This document shows positions 26,374-35,693 of a DNA stretch of 64,000 bases, in pieces. Positions within the stretch are counted from its first letter, which is position 1, and each line of letters begins with the position of its first letter. The notes under the pieces were generated by a model that saw only the letters and a list, made by a program, of their open reading frames with translations, made no database searches and had not been told where the DNA came from. Origin of the DNA: Hoeflea ulvae (lineage in GTDB: Bacteria; Pseudomonadota; Alphaproteobacteria; Rhizobiales; Rhizobiaceae); assembly GCF_026619435.1 (NCBI RefSeq), contig NZ_JAOVZQ010000001.1, positions 4,037,501-4,101,500 on the forward strand, in the 5' to 3' direction. The position numbers were made by a program, and so were the translations under genes.

Positions 26374-27510
26374 TCAGAGCTTGAGCTTGCCCGGGAAGTA
26401 GTGGTCATAGGCCAGGCCCAGATCGGGAGCGTTCATCAGCTCGTAATAGGCGACCTGCTCGACCCAGGCGCGCTGGCTGTCCATGATCTTCTTCATGAAG
26501 GCGTCGTTGCCGAGCTCCTCGATCAGGCCGTCCCATGCGTCGAGCTGGGCGGCGAGGATCTCCTTCGACGTGCGATGCACGGTGACACCCGATTCGGACT
26601 GCAGCTTCTGCAGATCGGTCGAATATTCCTTCATCGCCAGCGCGGTGTTGGACGTCGATGCAGCCTCGACCGAGTACTGCATGATCGCCCGCAGATCGGG
26701 CTCGAGATCGTCCCAGAAGTCCTTGTTGAAGCAGAACTCGAAGGATTCGGACGCCTGGTGATAGGATGACAGATAATAGTTCTTGGCCACGTCCTGCGCG
26801 CCGAAGCGGCTGTCGGATGACGGGTTGTTGAACTCGAACGCGTCGATCACGCCGCGCTCCATGGCCGGAACGATTTCGCCGCCGGGCAACTGCGCCACCG
26901 ACATGCCCATGGACTGCAGCAGATCTGCCGCCAGGCCGACCGTGCGATATTTGAAGCCCTTGATGTCGGCGACGGTGTTGACCTCGCCCTTGAACCAGCC
27001 GAAAGGCTGGGCCGGCATCGGGAACCCGTAAAAGCCGACGACATTGAGGCCCAGAATATCCTGGGTCAGTTCGCGGTAGAGTTCCTGCCCGCCGCCCTGA
27101 TAGAACCAGCCGAGCATGGTCGTAGCCGATCCGCCGAAGACCGGGCCGGTCCCGAAGAACGAAGCCGCCTTGGACTTGCCGTACCAGTAGACCGAAACGG
27201 TATGGCCGGCATCGATGATCCCGTCATTGACCGCATCCATCACCTGAAACGCGCCGACAACGGCGCCGGCAGGCAGAAGGTCAACCTTGATGCGGTTGTT
27301 CGACATTTCCTCCACACGGGTGATGTATTCGCGGGCGAAATCCATCCAGATGTCGGAAGCAGGCCAAGAGGACTGCATCTTCACAACCAGCGGCGCCTGC
27401 GCCAGCACCGCCGGCGCCGACAGGGCGCCTGCAGCGGCGACACCGCCCAGCATCGATCCCTTTTTCAAAAAGGACCTTCTCGAAACCGACTTATCGTTTT
27501 GATTCTGCAT
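26374..27510 (-). CDS. TRAP transporter substrate-binding protein (DctP family, TakP-like), Tat-exported
   Basis: The 378-residue protein has a twin-arginine signal (SRRSFLKKGS near residues 10-19) followed by a hydrophobic stretch ending VLAQA. The mature part is a DctP-family periplasmic binding protein with SSWPASDIWMDFAREY and an Arg-containing ligand region (GFKYRTVGLAADLLQSMG); it resembles 2-oxoacid-binding TakP proteins. GGAGG sits seven bases before ATG 27510. A longer frame (27540) lacks a ribosome site. The substrate is probably a small organic acid; not provable from sequence. Confidence 0.92.
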   Translation of the reverse strand: MQNQNDKSVSRRSFLKKGSMLGGVAAAGALSAPAVLAQAPLVVKMQSSWPASDIWMDFAREYITRVEEMSNNRIKVDLLPAGAVVGAFQVMDAVNDGIIDAGHTVSVYWYGKSKAASFFGTGPVFGGSATTMLGWFYQGGGQELYRELTQDILGLNVVGFYGFPMPAQPFGWFKGEVNTVADIKGFKYRTVGLAADLLQSMGMSVAQLPGGEIVPAMERGVIDAFEFNNPSSDSRFGAQDVAKNYYLSSYHQASESFEFCFNKDFWDDLEPDLRAIMQYSVEAASTSNTALAMKEYSTDLQKLQSESGVTVHRTSKEILAAQLDAWDGLIEELGNDAFMKKIMDSQRAWVEQVAYYELMNAPDLGLAYDHYFPGKLKL

Positions 27511-27754
27511 ATCCAATCCTCCCAATTGGTTGGCATTCAACGTTCGACGTAGAGAATATTCAGCAACAACGGGGATAATACAACCCAGAGACTTCTTCGA
27601 CTAAAGACCAATAGTACTGCGCCCGAGCCTGTGCCGCGTCTTTTGCGCCGATGCTTCCCCCGAACCCTAGCACTGTGCCCCCTGCTGACGCTATAAGCGA
27701 GCAGGCGGGTGTTCCCGCCACATTATAGACGAGCCGAGGGTGAGGCGGCAAAGC

Positions 27755-29137
27755 ATGACCAGCATGGATTCCATTCGCCGCGAATATGAACGGTATCCGC
27801 CCAACGGATTCCGCCGCTTCACGCGCTGGTTCACCAAGCGGATTCCGACGCGGCTCTATGCCCGCGCGCTTCTGATCATCATCATTCCGATGGTGTTGCT
27901 GCAATCGGTGATCGCCTTCGTCTTCATGGAGCGGCACTGGCAGACCGTGACCCAGCGGCTGTCCATGGCCGTCACCCGCGACATCGCCGCCATCATCGAC
28001 GTGCTCGACACCTTCCCGCAGGACGCGGCCTATAATGACATCATCCGCATCGCCCGCGAACGGCTTGAGCTCAACATCGCCATCGAACCGCCCGGCGACT
28101 TGCCCGCCCCGCGGCCAAAACCGTTCTTCTCGATTCTCGACCAGATCCTGTCCGAGGAAATCACCCGCCAGATCCGGCTGCCGTTCTGGATCGACACAGT
28201 CGGCAATTCCAACATCGTCGAGGTCCGGATCAAGCTCGATGACAAGATTCTTCGCGTCTTTGCCAAGCGCAGCCAGGCTTACGCCTCCAACACCCATATC
28301 TTCCTGCTCTGGATGGTCGGCACCTCGCTGGTGCTGCTGGTCATCGCCATCCTGTTCCTGCGCGGCCAGATCCGGCCGATCCTGAAACTGACGCAAGCGG
28401 CCGAAAGCTTCGGCAAGGGCCAGCGCATGCCCGATGATTTCCGGCCCCGCGGCGCCGACGAGGTGCGCCGCGCCGGCGTTGCCTTCATCAAGATGCGCGA
28501 ACGCATCGAACGCCAGCTCGAGCAGCGCACCGCCATGCTCTCCGGTGTCAGCCACGACCTGCGCACCATCCTCACCCGCTTCCGCCTGCAACTGGCGCTG
28601 GTCAGCGACGGCCCCGAACTCGATGACCTCAACAAGGACATCGACGACATGCAGTCGATGCTCGACAGTTATCTGTCCTTCGCCCGCGGCGAAGCCGAGG
28701 AGGATGTCGGCACCGTCAGCCTGAAAAGCGTCGTCGAAAAGGTCGCAGCCGACGGCCGCCTGCGCGGCGCCACGGTCACGGTATCGGTGGAAGGGGCTGA
28801 CGAGATCAATGTCCGGCCCAATGCCTTCGCCCGGCTTCTGACCAATCTGGTCTCCAATGCCTGCCGGCATGGCGACGAAGTGTCGATTCACGCCCAGAGC
28901 CGCGGCAAATGGCTGACCATTGCCATTGACGACGACGGCCCCGGCATTCCCGAAGAGGCGCGCGAAGACGTGTTCCGGCCGTTCTACCGGCTCGACGCAG
29001 CCCGCAACCAGGACGAATCGGGCACCGGCCTCGGCCTGGCGATCGTGCGCGACATCGCCCGCAGCCATGGCGGCGACGTCACCCTGTCCGACAGCGAAAA
29101 AGGCGGATTGCGCGCCACCATCCGCCTGCCGGTTTAG
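27755..29137 (+). CDS. EnvZ-like membrane sensor histidine kinase
   Basis: About 460 residues: two transmembrane helices (ALLIIIIPMVLLQSVIAFVF; IFLLWMVGTSLVLLVIAILF) flank a periplasmic sensor of roughly 110 residues; then HAMP, a DHp domain with the His in GVSHDLRTILTRF, and an ATPase domain with N-box LVSNACRHG, DDDGPGIP and GTGLGLAIVRDIA. It probably phosphorylates an OmpR-type regulator. No regulator adjoins it; the PetR-like protein at 21986 is the nearest, separated only by the leftward TRAP-amidase operon. Divergent from that operon. An in-frame ATG at 27740 is possible. Confidence 0.9.
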   Translation: MTSMDSIRREYERYPPNGFRRFTRWFTKRIPTRLYARALLIIIIPMVLLQSVIAFVFMERHWQTVTQRLSMAVTRDIAAIIDVLDTFPQDAAYNDIIRIARERLELNIAIEPPGDLPAPRPKPFFSILDQILSEEITRQIRLPFWIDTVGNSNIVEVRIKLDDKILRVFAKRSQAYASNTHIFLLWMVGTSLVLLVIAILFLRGQIRPILKLTQAAESFGKGQRMPDDFRPRGADEVRRAGVAFIKMRERIERQLEQRTAMLSGVSHDLRTILTRFRLQLALVSDGPELDDLNKDIDDMQSMLDSYLSFARGEAEEDVGTVSLKSVVEKVAADGRLRGATVTVSVEGADEINVRPNAFARLLTNLVSNACRHGDEVSIHAQSRGKWLTIAIDDDGPGIPEEAREDVFRPFYRLDAARNQDESGTGLGLAIVRDIARSHGGDVTLSDSEKGGLRATIRLPV

Positions 29138-29376
29138 CCCCTCCATCCGCCGGGCGTTTGCTGACAGCGCAGCCGTCGGCTTTTGCGCCATCCGCATGTG
29201 TCTGACTGGCGATGTCCAAAAAGCGTCTGAATGGTCAGGAAATCATGGAATCAGATGCGCATGGCAGGGACCACCCGTCCCGCCCTCACCCGCGCGGCAT
29301 CCGCGATGCACATACAAGGACAAAGGCGCTTGGTGTGACAAGGTCAGCCCGGAAGCCGGGGCGATGGGTGCCGTGG

Positions 29377-30750
29377 TCAGTTGCGGGTGATGCTCACGAC
29401 CGTGCCGCTGGCCTCGGGTGAGGTTTCCCCCTCCGGATCGCTGTCGCGATGCGTGAAGCGGTATCCGGTCAGTTCCGAGCGCATGCGCTCGTTCTCGTCT
29501 TCCAGAGCCTCGATCGAACCGCGCAATTCGTTGATCGTGGTTTCGTATTGCAGGCGGTCGTTTTCCATCAGCACCGAGTTGGATTTGCTGGCCGCATCGA
29601 GCTTGGAGTTCTCTTCATTGGCAACTTCCAGCTGGATCTCGATCTTGCGGCGCTTTTCGATCTCGGCGGTGTTCTTCTGGCGCAGTTCGCTGACCAGTTC
29701 GCCATTGGAAAGCGACTGCCGGCGAAGATCGCCGATCTCCTCCTTGGCAGCGGCAATGGTCGCGCCAAGCTGAACGATGTCGTAATCGCGCTGGTTCTTC
29801 TCGCGGCGGATGGCGTTGAGCATCTGCGATTCCGATTGGTAGCGGACGCGCGATTCCTCAAGCAGCCGCTCGATCACGCGATAGCGTCCGCGCGCGGCTT
29901 CGAGCTGGCTTTCGTTCTGCGCCTTGGCGTCTTCGCGGTCCTTGATCAGCTGCTCGTTCTCGACGCGCAGCGAATTCGACACGATCGTCTCGCGCTTCAG
30001 TTTCGCCGTCAGCGCCGCGATTTGCTCGCGCAGGCCTGCTGCGGTGGCATCCCGCGCAAACAGGTCCTTGGTCGACTGGTTGATGCGATCGGTAAGGTTT
30101 TGCTTGGTGGTCGCCAGATTGCTGTTGACCTCCAGCAGCTTCGCCATCTGCTCCTTGAGCTTGATCAGCTCGCCCTTGTATTCGGACGCGGTCTTGTCGG
30201 ATATTTCCTTCTGTTCCTGGTGCTTTTCCAGTTGTGCCAGAAGCGTGTCCTTGGTGATTTTCAGCTCGCGCGCCATCGGCTCAAGACGGCTCAGGCGCGA
30301 ATCGAGCTCGGCATTGAGAATGCGGAGATCCGACAGCGCGCTTTCCTGCTCGATGGATTTTTGTCTCTGGGCCGAATGCGCCGATTTTTCGCGCTGAAAG
30401 CTGTAATCCAGCCGCTCGAAATCGCCCTTGAGGGTCGCAAGATCGGAGCTGGCATTGTTGTATTTGCTTTGCTCTTCCTTGTAGAGTTCCTCAAAGAAGA
30501 AATAACGCTCCCGGGAATCCTTTAACTGCGCGCCCAGATCGGTGACGCTCGGGATAATCTTGCTAAAAAGCTCCGGCACCTGCGCTATATTGCTTAGCGC
30601 CTCTTCAAACTCGGCGATCTGCTGCATAATTTTCGGATCACCTTCAACGGCCTGCTTTTCAGCTTCCGTCGGGGCGGGTTCACCATTTTTTGCCCGACGA
30701 AAATTATCAGAGAACGTTTTGAACACTTCAAGAATCCCATTTGTTAACAT
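29377..30750 (-). CDS. Long coiled-coil protein, unknown
   Basis: The 457-residue soluble protein is almost entirely charged heptad repeats from about residue 75 to 430 (for example LKGDFERLDYSFQREK, LKEQMAKLLEVNSNLATTKQ), rich in Glu, Lys, Gln and Leu and almost without Pro, Gly and Cys. There is no signal peptide or membrane segment. N-terminus MLTNGILEVFKTFSDNFRRA and C-terminus (acidic, ending VVSITRN) are short caps. It may form an intermediate-filament-like or polar scaffold, but this is inference. It is a single gene on the minus strand, converging with the kinase gene. Confidence 0.85.
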   Translation of the reverse strand: MLTNGILEVFKTFSDNFRRAKNGEPAPTEAEKQAVEGDPKIMQQIAEFEEALSNIAQVPELFSKIIPSVTDLGAQLKDSRERYFFFEELYKEEQSKYNNASSDLATLKGDFERLDYSFQREKSAHSAQRQKSIEQESALSDLRILNAELDSRLSRLEPMARELKITKDTLLAQLEKHQEQKEISDKTASEYKGELIKLKEQMAKLLEVNSNLATTKQNLTDRINQSTKDLFARDATAAGLREQIAALTAKLKRETIVSNSLRVENEQLIKDREDAKAQNESQLEAARGRYRVIERLLEESRVRYQSESQMLNAIRREKNQRDYDIVQLGATIAAAKEEIGDLRRQSLSNGELVSELRQKNTAEIEKRRKIEIQLEVANEENSKLDAASKSNSVLMENDRLQYETTINELRGSIEALEDENERMRSELTGYRFTHRDSDPEGETSPEASGTVVSITRN

Positions 30751-31033
30751 TTATTAACCACTCATGGGCGGCAATATCAAGGGAAATTCCTGTGCATTCG
30801 AAGCATTATGAACATTTTTTAGCCACAGAAATGGCATTACGGCACCCGGGCTCGGTTCACGTTGTGCAATCGGCGGAGAGCCGTGGCGAGCGCACGCGCC
30901 AACAGCCATCGCCGCGCCAACCACCCGGTCAGGGCTTACGCCTGAACATTCGGTTAAGTATTTGAAAACGTTGTGAAGGACATGTCACCGGCCTGGGATC
31001 CGGACCACCCGGCTCGCAAGCGCCGGCAGGCGG

Positions 31034-31375
31034 TCACATCAGGCGCGAGCCATCCGCGACGGTCTTGTCGACGCTGGCCAGCACCACGGCGCCATTCGCA
31101 TCGAGAAAGCCGAGGGTCAGCACTTCCGACATGAACGGACCGATCTGGCGCGGCGGGAAATTGACCACGGCCATCACCTGGCGTCCCACCAGTGATTCGG
31201 GCGTGTAATGTTCGGTGATCTGCGCCGAGGATTTCTTCTCGCCGATCTCGGGGCCGAAATCGATGCGCAGCTTGAACGCCGGCTTGCGCGCCTGCGGAAA
31301 GACTTCCGCCGCAACCACCGTGCCGGTGCGGATATCGACCTTCTCGAAATCGGCAAAGCTGATTGTTTCGCTCAT
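31034..31375 (-). CDS. csaA: tRNA-binding chaperone-like protein CsaA
   Basis: The 113-residue single tRNA-binding OB-fold domain has the typical start (ISFADFEKVDIRTGTVVAAE), PAFKLRIDFG, and VMAVVNFPPRQIGPFMSEVL. CsaA homodimers bind tRNA-like RNA and have export-related chaperone activity in Bacillus. It lies 15 bases after proC in the same direction, so probably co-transcribed, as in other rhizobia. Confidence 0.93.
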   Translation of the reverse strand: MSETISFADFEKVDIRTGTVVAAEVFPQARKPAFKLRIDFGPEIGEKKSSAQITEHYTPESLVGRQVMAVVNFPPRQIGPFMSEVLTLGFLDANGAVVLASVDKTVADGSRLM

Positions 31376-31390
31376 CGAAAAGCCTCCCTG

Positions 31391-32203
31391 TCAGCCGGCA
31401 AGTTCGCGCGAGCGATCAGCCGCAGCCTGCAGCGCCGCATCAAATACCGGCTGGAGGCCGTCCTCGGCCATCAACACGGCCAGGGCTGCCGCCGTCGTCC
31501 CGTTGGGCGAAGTGACATTCTGCCTCAGGACTGCCGCGTCGTCCGGCGACTGGTGCATCAGTTCACCTGCACCCGTCACCGTCGCGCGCGCCAGGCGCAT
31601 GGCGAGGTCCGCCGGCAGGCCGCATTTGCGTCCCGCCTCCGCCATGCACTCGACAACGTAAAACACATAGGCCGGGCCGCTGCCCGACACTGCCGTGATC
31701 GAATCGATCAGCGCCTCGTCCTCGACCCATTCGACCGGGCCGCAGACCGACAGCAATGTGTCGATTTCGGCTTTCGCTTCGGCACTGACAGCGGCATTGG
31801 CGACCGCGCCGGTGATGCCGCGGCCGACCATGGCCGGCGTGTTGGGAATGGTCCGCACCACCGCACCGCCGAGCCGTTCCTCGAAATAGGCGATGGTCTT
31901 GCCAGCCGCGATCGACAGGCTGACCGTCTTGGGCCCGACCAGGCCGGTCAGTCCCGGAAGCACGGCGTCCATGATCTGCGGCTTGACCGCCAGCATCAGG
32001 ATGCCCGCAACCAGTCCTTCCGGCGCGGACGCTTCACAGCGCACCCCGGCCGCAGCCAGCCGCGCCGCCATTGCCCCTGACGGTTTCGGATCGAGCACCA
32101 CGATCGTTGCCGGATCGGTGCCTGCCTCAAGCCAGCCATTGAGCATGGCGCCGCCCATATTGCCGGCGCCGACCAGAACCAGGGGGTTGGCTGCAGAAAT
32201 CAT
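31391..32203 (-). CDS. proC: Pyrroline-5-carboxylate reductase
   Basis: The 270-residue protein has an N-terminal NAD(P) site (LVLVGAGNMGGAMLNGW) and the P5CR signature in the C-terminal half (ITAVSGSGPAYVFYVVECMA; NVTSPNGTTAAAL). It performs the last step of proline synthesis in the cytoplasm. It starts one base after the ybjN stop; csaA follows. Confidence 0.95.
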   Translation of the reverse strand: MISAANPLVLVGAGNMGGAMLNGWLEAGTDPATIVVLDPKPSGAMAARLAAAGVRCEASAPEGLVAGILMLAVKPQIMDAVLPGLTGLVGPKTVSLSIAAGKTIAYFEERLGGAVVRTIPNTPAMVGRGITGAVANAAVSAEAKAEIDTLLSVCGPVEWVEDEALIDSITAVSGSGPAYVFYVVECMAEAGRKCGLPADLAMRLARATVTGAGELMHQSPDDAAVLRQNVTSPNGTTAAALAVLMAEDGLQPVFDAALQAAADRSRELAG

Positions 32204-32204
32204 C

Positions 32205-32705
32205 TCACGCCTCGCCGCGGGTTTCGAACATCACCGCGGTTACCGCCGACTGCGCATCCATGCCGGACCAGACGACGAACTGGAAGGCCTGGAAATAGGC
32301 CTCGCAGGAATCCAGCGCATTCGACAACAGCACCTCGACCTGGCGGTTGGTCGGTTCGGCGCCGCCGGCCAGCAGCAGCGACTGCCGGAACAGGATGACA
32401 TGCTCATGTTGCCACAGGTCGAAATGCCCCATCAGCACCTGGCCATTGACGTGCGACAGAAGCTTCATCACCTCGGTGACACGAACCTCGGGCACCTTGA
32501 TGTCGAAGGCGCTGGCGATGTGCAGCGCTTCGCAATCTTCCATCCAGGAAAACGAGACATGGTAATCCGTCCAATGGCCCTCGACGGTCATTGCGATCTC
32601 GTGCTCGCCGGATCGTTCAAATGTCCAATCATTCGCCGCCGCCACGAATTCGATCATGTCTACCGGATTGGAGTGCCGTTCGAATTCGATATTGCTGAGA
32701 TTCAT
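32205..32705 (-). CDS. YbjN domain protein
   Basis: The 166-residue soluble protein contains a YbjN (type III secretion chaperone-like) domain: NPVDMIEFVAAANDWTFERS, ALHIASAFDIKVPE and LMGHFDLWQHEHVILFRQSL. In enteric bacteria YbjN influences motility and stress; the rhizobial role is unknown. ATG 32705 gives the conserved start. Almost touching proC, with which it is commonly paired in rhizobia. Confidence 0.88.
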   Translation of the reverse strand: MNLSNIEFERHSNPVDMIEFVAAANDWTFERSGEHEIAMTVEGHWTDYHVSFSWMEDCEALHIASAFDIKVPEVRVTEVMKLLSHVNGQVLMGHFDLWQHEHVILFRQSLLLAGGAEPTNRQVEVLLSNALDSCEAYFQAFQFVVWSGMDAQSAVTAVMFETRGEA

Positions 32706-33040
32706 GCCCCACCTAGTCTTTAACAAAGCGCCCGCGAACCGCAGTGAGCGGTGCCAGGCAAAAACGTCTTTCTCGCATGATTCAACCGTTGTTGACGGGC
32801 ACCTGCAGTTGCGGTTCCCGGCGGGGCTTTTTGCTGCCCATTCCGAATCATCATTTAGAATCAGTGTATAAATGCAGAGTCCGAGCGCCAGCCCCCCGAC
32901 TGCATTTAGTCAGGGACAACCTGTGGACCAAGCTCCCAATCCGATTCCGCCGTGACTCATAACTGACTCACGCAAAAGGCTTTTTGAGCCTCGCGGTCCG
33001 GTGGATAACCTGTGCAAAAAAAGTGGGATAAACCGGCCCG
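32706..33040. other. Non-coding gap between ybjN and ubiK
   Basis: No gene supported in 335 bases. It should hold the ybjN promoter on the minus strand and the ubiK 3' end. A direct repeat TGACTCA-N4-TGACTCA (32953-32959, 32964-32970) with an 11-base period stands out, as does an AT-rich patch near 32841-32880. A sequence close to a DnaA box (GGTGGATAA near 33000) occurs once and is not evidence of an origin. Confidence 0.35.
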
Positions 33041-33349
33041 TCAGGCCTTCGTCGATGGCGCCGGCTTGGAAGCGGAGGATTTGCCTGCCGCGGCAGGTTT
33101 TTCGGACAGCTTCTGCTCCATCGCATCGAGCCTTGCCGACAGCGCGTCATTTTCCTCGCGCGCCTTGATCGCCATGTCGCGAACCGCCTCGAATTCCTCC
33201 CGCTTGACCAGGTCCATCGAGTTGAGCAGCCGCTCGAGCTGGCTGCGCATGCCGGTTTCGACTTCGCGTCGTACACCCTGTGCCGCACCCGCCGCATCGG
33301 TCATCAGCTTTGCCAGTTCGTCAAGAATTCGGTTCGATCCGCTGTTCAT
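33041..33349 (-). CDS. ubiK: UbiK/BMFP family accessory factor
   Basis: A 102-residue protein with the BMFP (DUF526) pattern: RILDELAKLMTDAAGAAQG, then a coiled coil (SMDLVKREEFEAVRDMAI) forming a trimer, and a Lys/Ala/Pro-rich tail. Homologues assist ubiquinone synthesis (UbiK) and bind lipids. The frame is open to 33799, antisense to lgt, but AGGGA upstream and the family start support ATG 33349 (or MKT at 33358). Divergent from lgt. Confidence 0.88.
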   Translation of the reverse strand: MNSGSNRILDELAKLMTDAAGAAQGVRREVETGMRSQLERLLNSMDLVKREEFEAVRDMAIKAREENDALSARLDAMEQKLSEKPAAAGKSSASKPAPSTKA

Positions 33350-33624
33350 CGTCTTCATCCCTGTTTCGGGCCCGCGTCGGGCCTGTTGCAAGCCTCTCGC
33401 GGGCCGGGTCCGGTGCTGCCGCGTGAGCGCATTTTGTCTTTCTGAGGTAAGCACTCGCGCGTTCAGTTGCAAGCCAAACCGCAACCCCGCAAGGCTTGCG
33501 CAAAGCTCGTATGCCATGTCACAGCAACAATTCGTACAACCGCCGGGCCGAAAAAGGCCCAGATGCCGTGACAAGAATTCCGGGCACGCGCCCTGGCCGC
33601 GCACCCGACAGGAAGGAAGCCGCC

Positions 33625-34470
33625 TTGGAATTGATCGCACCGCTGTTGTCGCTGATGGCTTTCCCGGACATCGATCCGGTGATTTTCGCACTCGGACCGC
33701 TGCAGATCCGCTGGTATGGCCTGGCCTATGTGACCGGCATTCTGCTGGGCTGGCGCTATGCCCGGCGGCTGGTCGACAATGCCCGGCTCTGGCCGGCAAG
33801 CGGGCCGCGCATGACCGCGCTCGATCTCGATGATTTCCTGGTCTGGGCCACGGTCGGCATCGTCGTCGGAGGCCGCATCGGCTATGTGCTGTTTTACGAT
33901 CTCGCCGCCGTCTCGGCCAACCCGGCCCGCATTTTCGAGATCTGGAACGGCGGCATGTCCTTCCATGGCGGATTGCTCGGCACGCTTGTCGCCATGATCA
34001 TGTTTGCCCGCAAACGGGGCATTCCGCTGTTCAACCTGTTTGACGTGGTCTGCGCCGTGGTCCCTGTTGGCCTGCTCTTCGGCCGTCTGGCCAACTACAT
34101 CAATTCCGAACTCTGGGGCAAGCTGACCGATGTGCCCTGGGCGGTCGTGTTTCCCACGGGCGGGCCGTTTCCCGGGCACCCGACCCAGCTCTACGAGGCA
34201 GGGCTCGAGGGCATCGTGCTGCTGGCGGCGCTGGCCTGGCTGATCTACCGGCATCAGGCCTTCAAGCGGCCCGGCCTGGTCTCGGGCGCCTTCATCAGCG
34301 GCTACGCAGTGTCGCGCATCATTGTCGAGTTCTTCCGCGAGCCGGATGTGCAGATCGGATACCTCGCCGGTGACTGGCTGACCATGGGCATGGTCCTGTC
34401 GCTGCCGATGCTGGCCGTCGGCCTCTGGGCCATATCCACCGCAAGGTCGCGCGCCAATGCGGGCGCTTAG
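33625..34470 (+). CDS. lgt: Prolipoprotein diacylglyceryl transferase
   Basis: The 281-residue inner-membrane enzyme has seven transmembrane helices. The family motifs are visible: GGRIGYVLFYDL, GGMSFHGGLLG (catalytic His), GRLANYINSELWG with the essential Arg/Asn, and HPTQLYEAGLEG. It transfers diacylglycerol to the lipobox cysteine of lipoproteins. The start is a TTG at 33625 with AGGAAGGA upstream, giving MELIAPLLSLMAFPDIDP; upstream ATGs are out of the conserved region. It opens an lgt-midA-pgeF operon typical of rhizobia. Confidence 0.94.
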   Translation: MELIAPLLSLMAFPDIDPVIFALGPLQIRWYGLAYVTGILLGWRYARRLVDNARLWPASGPRMTALDLDDFLVWATVGIVVGGRIGYVLFYDLAAVSANPARIFEIWNGGMSFHGGLLGTLVAMIMFARKRGIPLFNLFDVVCAVVPVGLLFGRLANYINSELWGKLTDVPWAVVFPTGGPFPGHPTQLYEAGLEGIVLLAALAWLIYRHQAFKRPGLVSGAFISGYAVSRIIVEFFREPDVQIGYLAGDWLTMGMVLSLPMLAVGLWAISTARSRANAGA

Positions 34471-34492
34471 ACAGGTTTGGGAGGGCCCGGCG

Positions 34493-35593
34493 ATGACCCC
34501 GCTTGCAGAAAAGATCACCAGATTGATCGAGCAGTCAGGCCCTTTGCGCATCTCGGACTATTTTGCGCTGTGCCTGGGTGATCCCGACCACGGCTACTAC
34601 CAGAACCGCGAGCCTTTCGGCCGTTCGGGCGATTTCATCACCGCGCCCGAGGTCTCGCAACTCTTTGGCGAAATGATCGGCGTCTGGCTGGTCCATGCCT
34701 GGCAGGCTCAGGGCTCGCCGACACCGGTCCGGATTGCCGAAATCGGCCCGGGCCGCGGCACGCTGATGTCCGACGCGATGCGGGTGATCGCCCGCCTGGC
34801 GCCGGACATGGAGGCTGCCGCCAGCATTCACATGGTCGAGACCAGCAAGCGGCTGCGCAATGTTCAGCGCCAGACACTGGTGCAGATCAAGGAGCGCATT
34901 ACCTGGCATTCGATGATCGAGGAGATCCCATCGGGATTTACCCTGGTGGTCGCCAATGAACTGTTCGACGCGATCCCGATCCACCAGTTCGTCAAGACCC
35001 CGCAGGGCTTCCGCGAACGCATGGTCGGGCTCGACGACACCGGCAAGCTGACCTTCGGGCTCGGGCCCGGCGGCTTCGACGCGTCCCTGTTGCCGGTGGA
35101 TGAGGCGAGAGTCCCCGACGGCGAAGTCTTCGAGCTGTCGCCGGCCCGCTCTGCCATCATGCAGGCAATTGCCGCCAGGATCGTCCGCGACGGCGGCTCC
35201 GCACTGGTCATTGACTACGGCCATCTGGTCACCGGCTTCGGCGACACTCTGCAGGCTGTCTACCGGCATGATTACGACCCGCCGCTGGCCCGCCCCGGCG
35301 AGGCCGACCTGACAAGCCATGTCGATTTCCAGGCGCTCGGGGAAGCCGCAAGCCAGGCCGGCGCCTTTGTCCACCGCGCCATCAGCCAGGGCGAATTCCT
35401 TGTCGGGCTGGGGCTGGTCGAGCGCGCCGGCGCACTGGGTGCGGGCCGCGACTCCTTGACCCAGGCCACCATCAGCGACGCCGTCAACCGGCTTGCCGGC
35501 GAGGGCGAAGCCCGCATGGGAGCGCTGTTCAAGGTGCTCGCCATCAGCGGCAGCCCGGTGCGGATAGCGCCATTCGATCCACATTCCGCTTGA
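34493..35593 (+). CDS. MidA/NDUFAF7-family SAM-dependent methyltransferase
   Basis: The 366-residue protein belongs to family COG1565 (human NDUFAF7 methylates an arginine of complex I subunit NDUFS2). Motifs: YYQNREPFGRSGDFITAPEV, the SAM-binding AEIGPGRGTLMSDAM, VVANELFDAIPIHQF and ALVIDYGH. The start is ATG 34493, with GGGAGGG just upstream, 23 bases after the lgt stop; a frame extending to 34457 overlaps lgt. Bacterial substrates are unproven. Confidence 0.9.
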   Translation: MTPLAEKITRLIEQSGPLRISDYFALCLGDPDHGYYQNREPFGRSGDFITAPEVSQLFGEMIGVWLVHAWQAQGSPTPVRIAEIGPGRGTLMSDAMRVIARLAPDMEAAASIHMVETSKRLRNVQRQTLVQIKERITWHSMIEEIPSGFTLVVANELFDAIPIHQFVKTPQGFRERMVGLDDTGKLTFGLGPGGFDASLLPVDEARVPDGEVFELSPARSAIMQAIAARIVRDGGSALVIDYGHLVTGFGDTLQAVYRHDYDPPLARPGEADLTSHVDFQALGEAASQAGAFVHRAISQGEFLVGLGLVERAGALGAGRDSLTQATISDAVNRLAGEGEARMGALFKVLAISGSPVRIAPFDPHSA

Positions 35594-35693
35594 GTGGAAG
35601 AATTGACAGACACCGTGCCGGCGGGTCACCATTCGCCGACAGACAAGCAGAATCTGCGGATTCGGCCCCCCAGGGCCCGGGGAGGACCAGATC

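Noticed and set aside
22702..27540. Considered as a mobile element carrying the TRAP-amidase operon
   Set aside because: No integrase, transposase, inverted repeats or tRNA attachment site was seen; simple operon insertion can only be inferred from context.
27560..29197. A 545-codon minus-strand frame opposite the histidine kinase gene
   Set aside because: Composition is Asp/Gly/His-rich without motifs, and the plus-strand kinase has all conserved boxes.
32994..33010. A DnaA-box-like sequence considered as part of an origin
   Set aside because: A single near match with no cluster, no AT-rich unwinding region of note and no origin-associated genes nearby.
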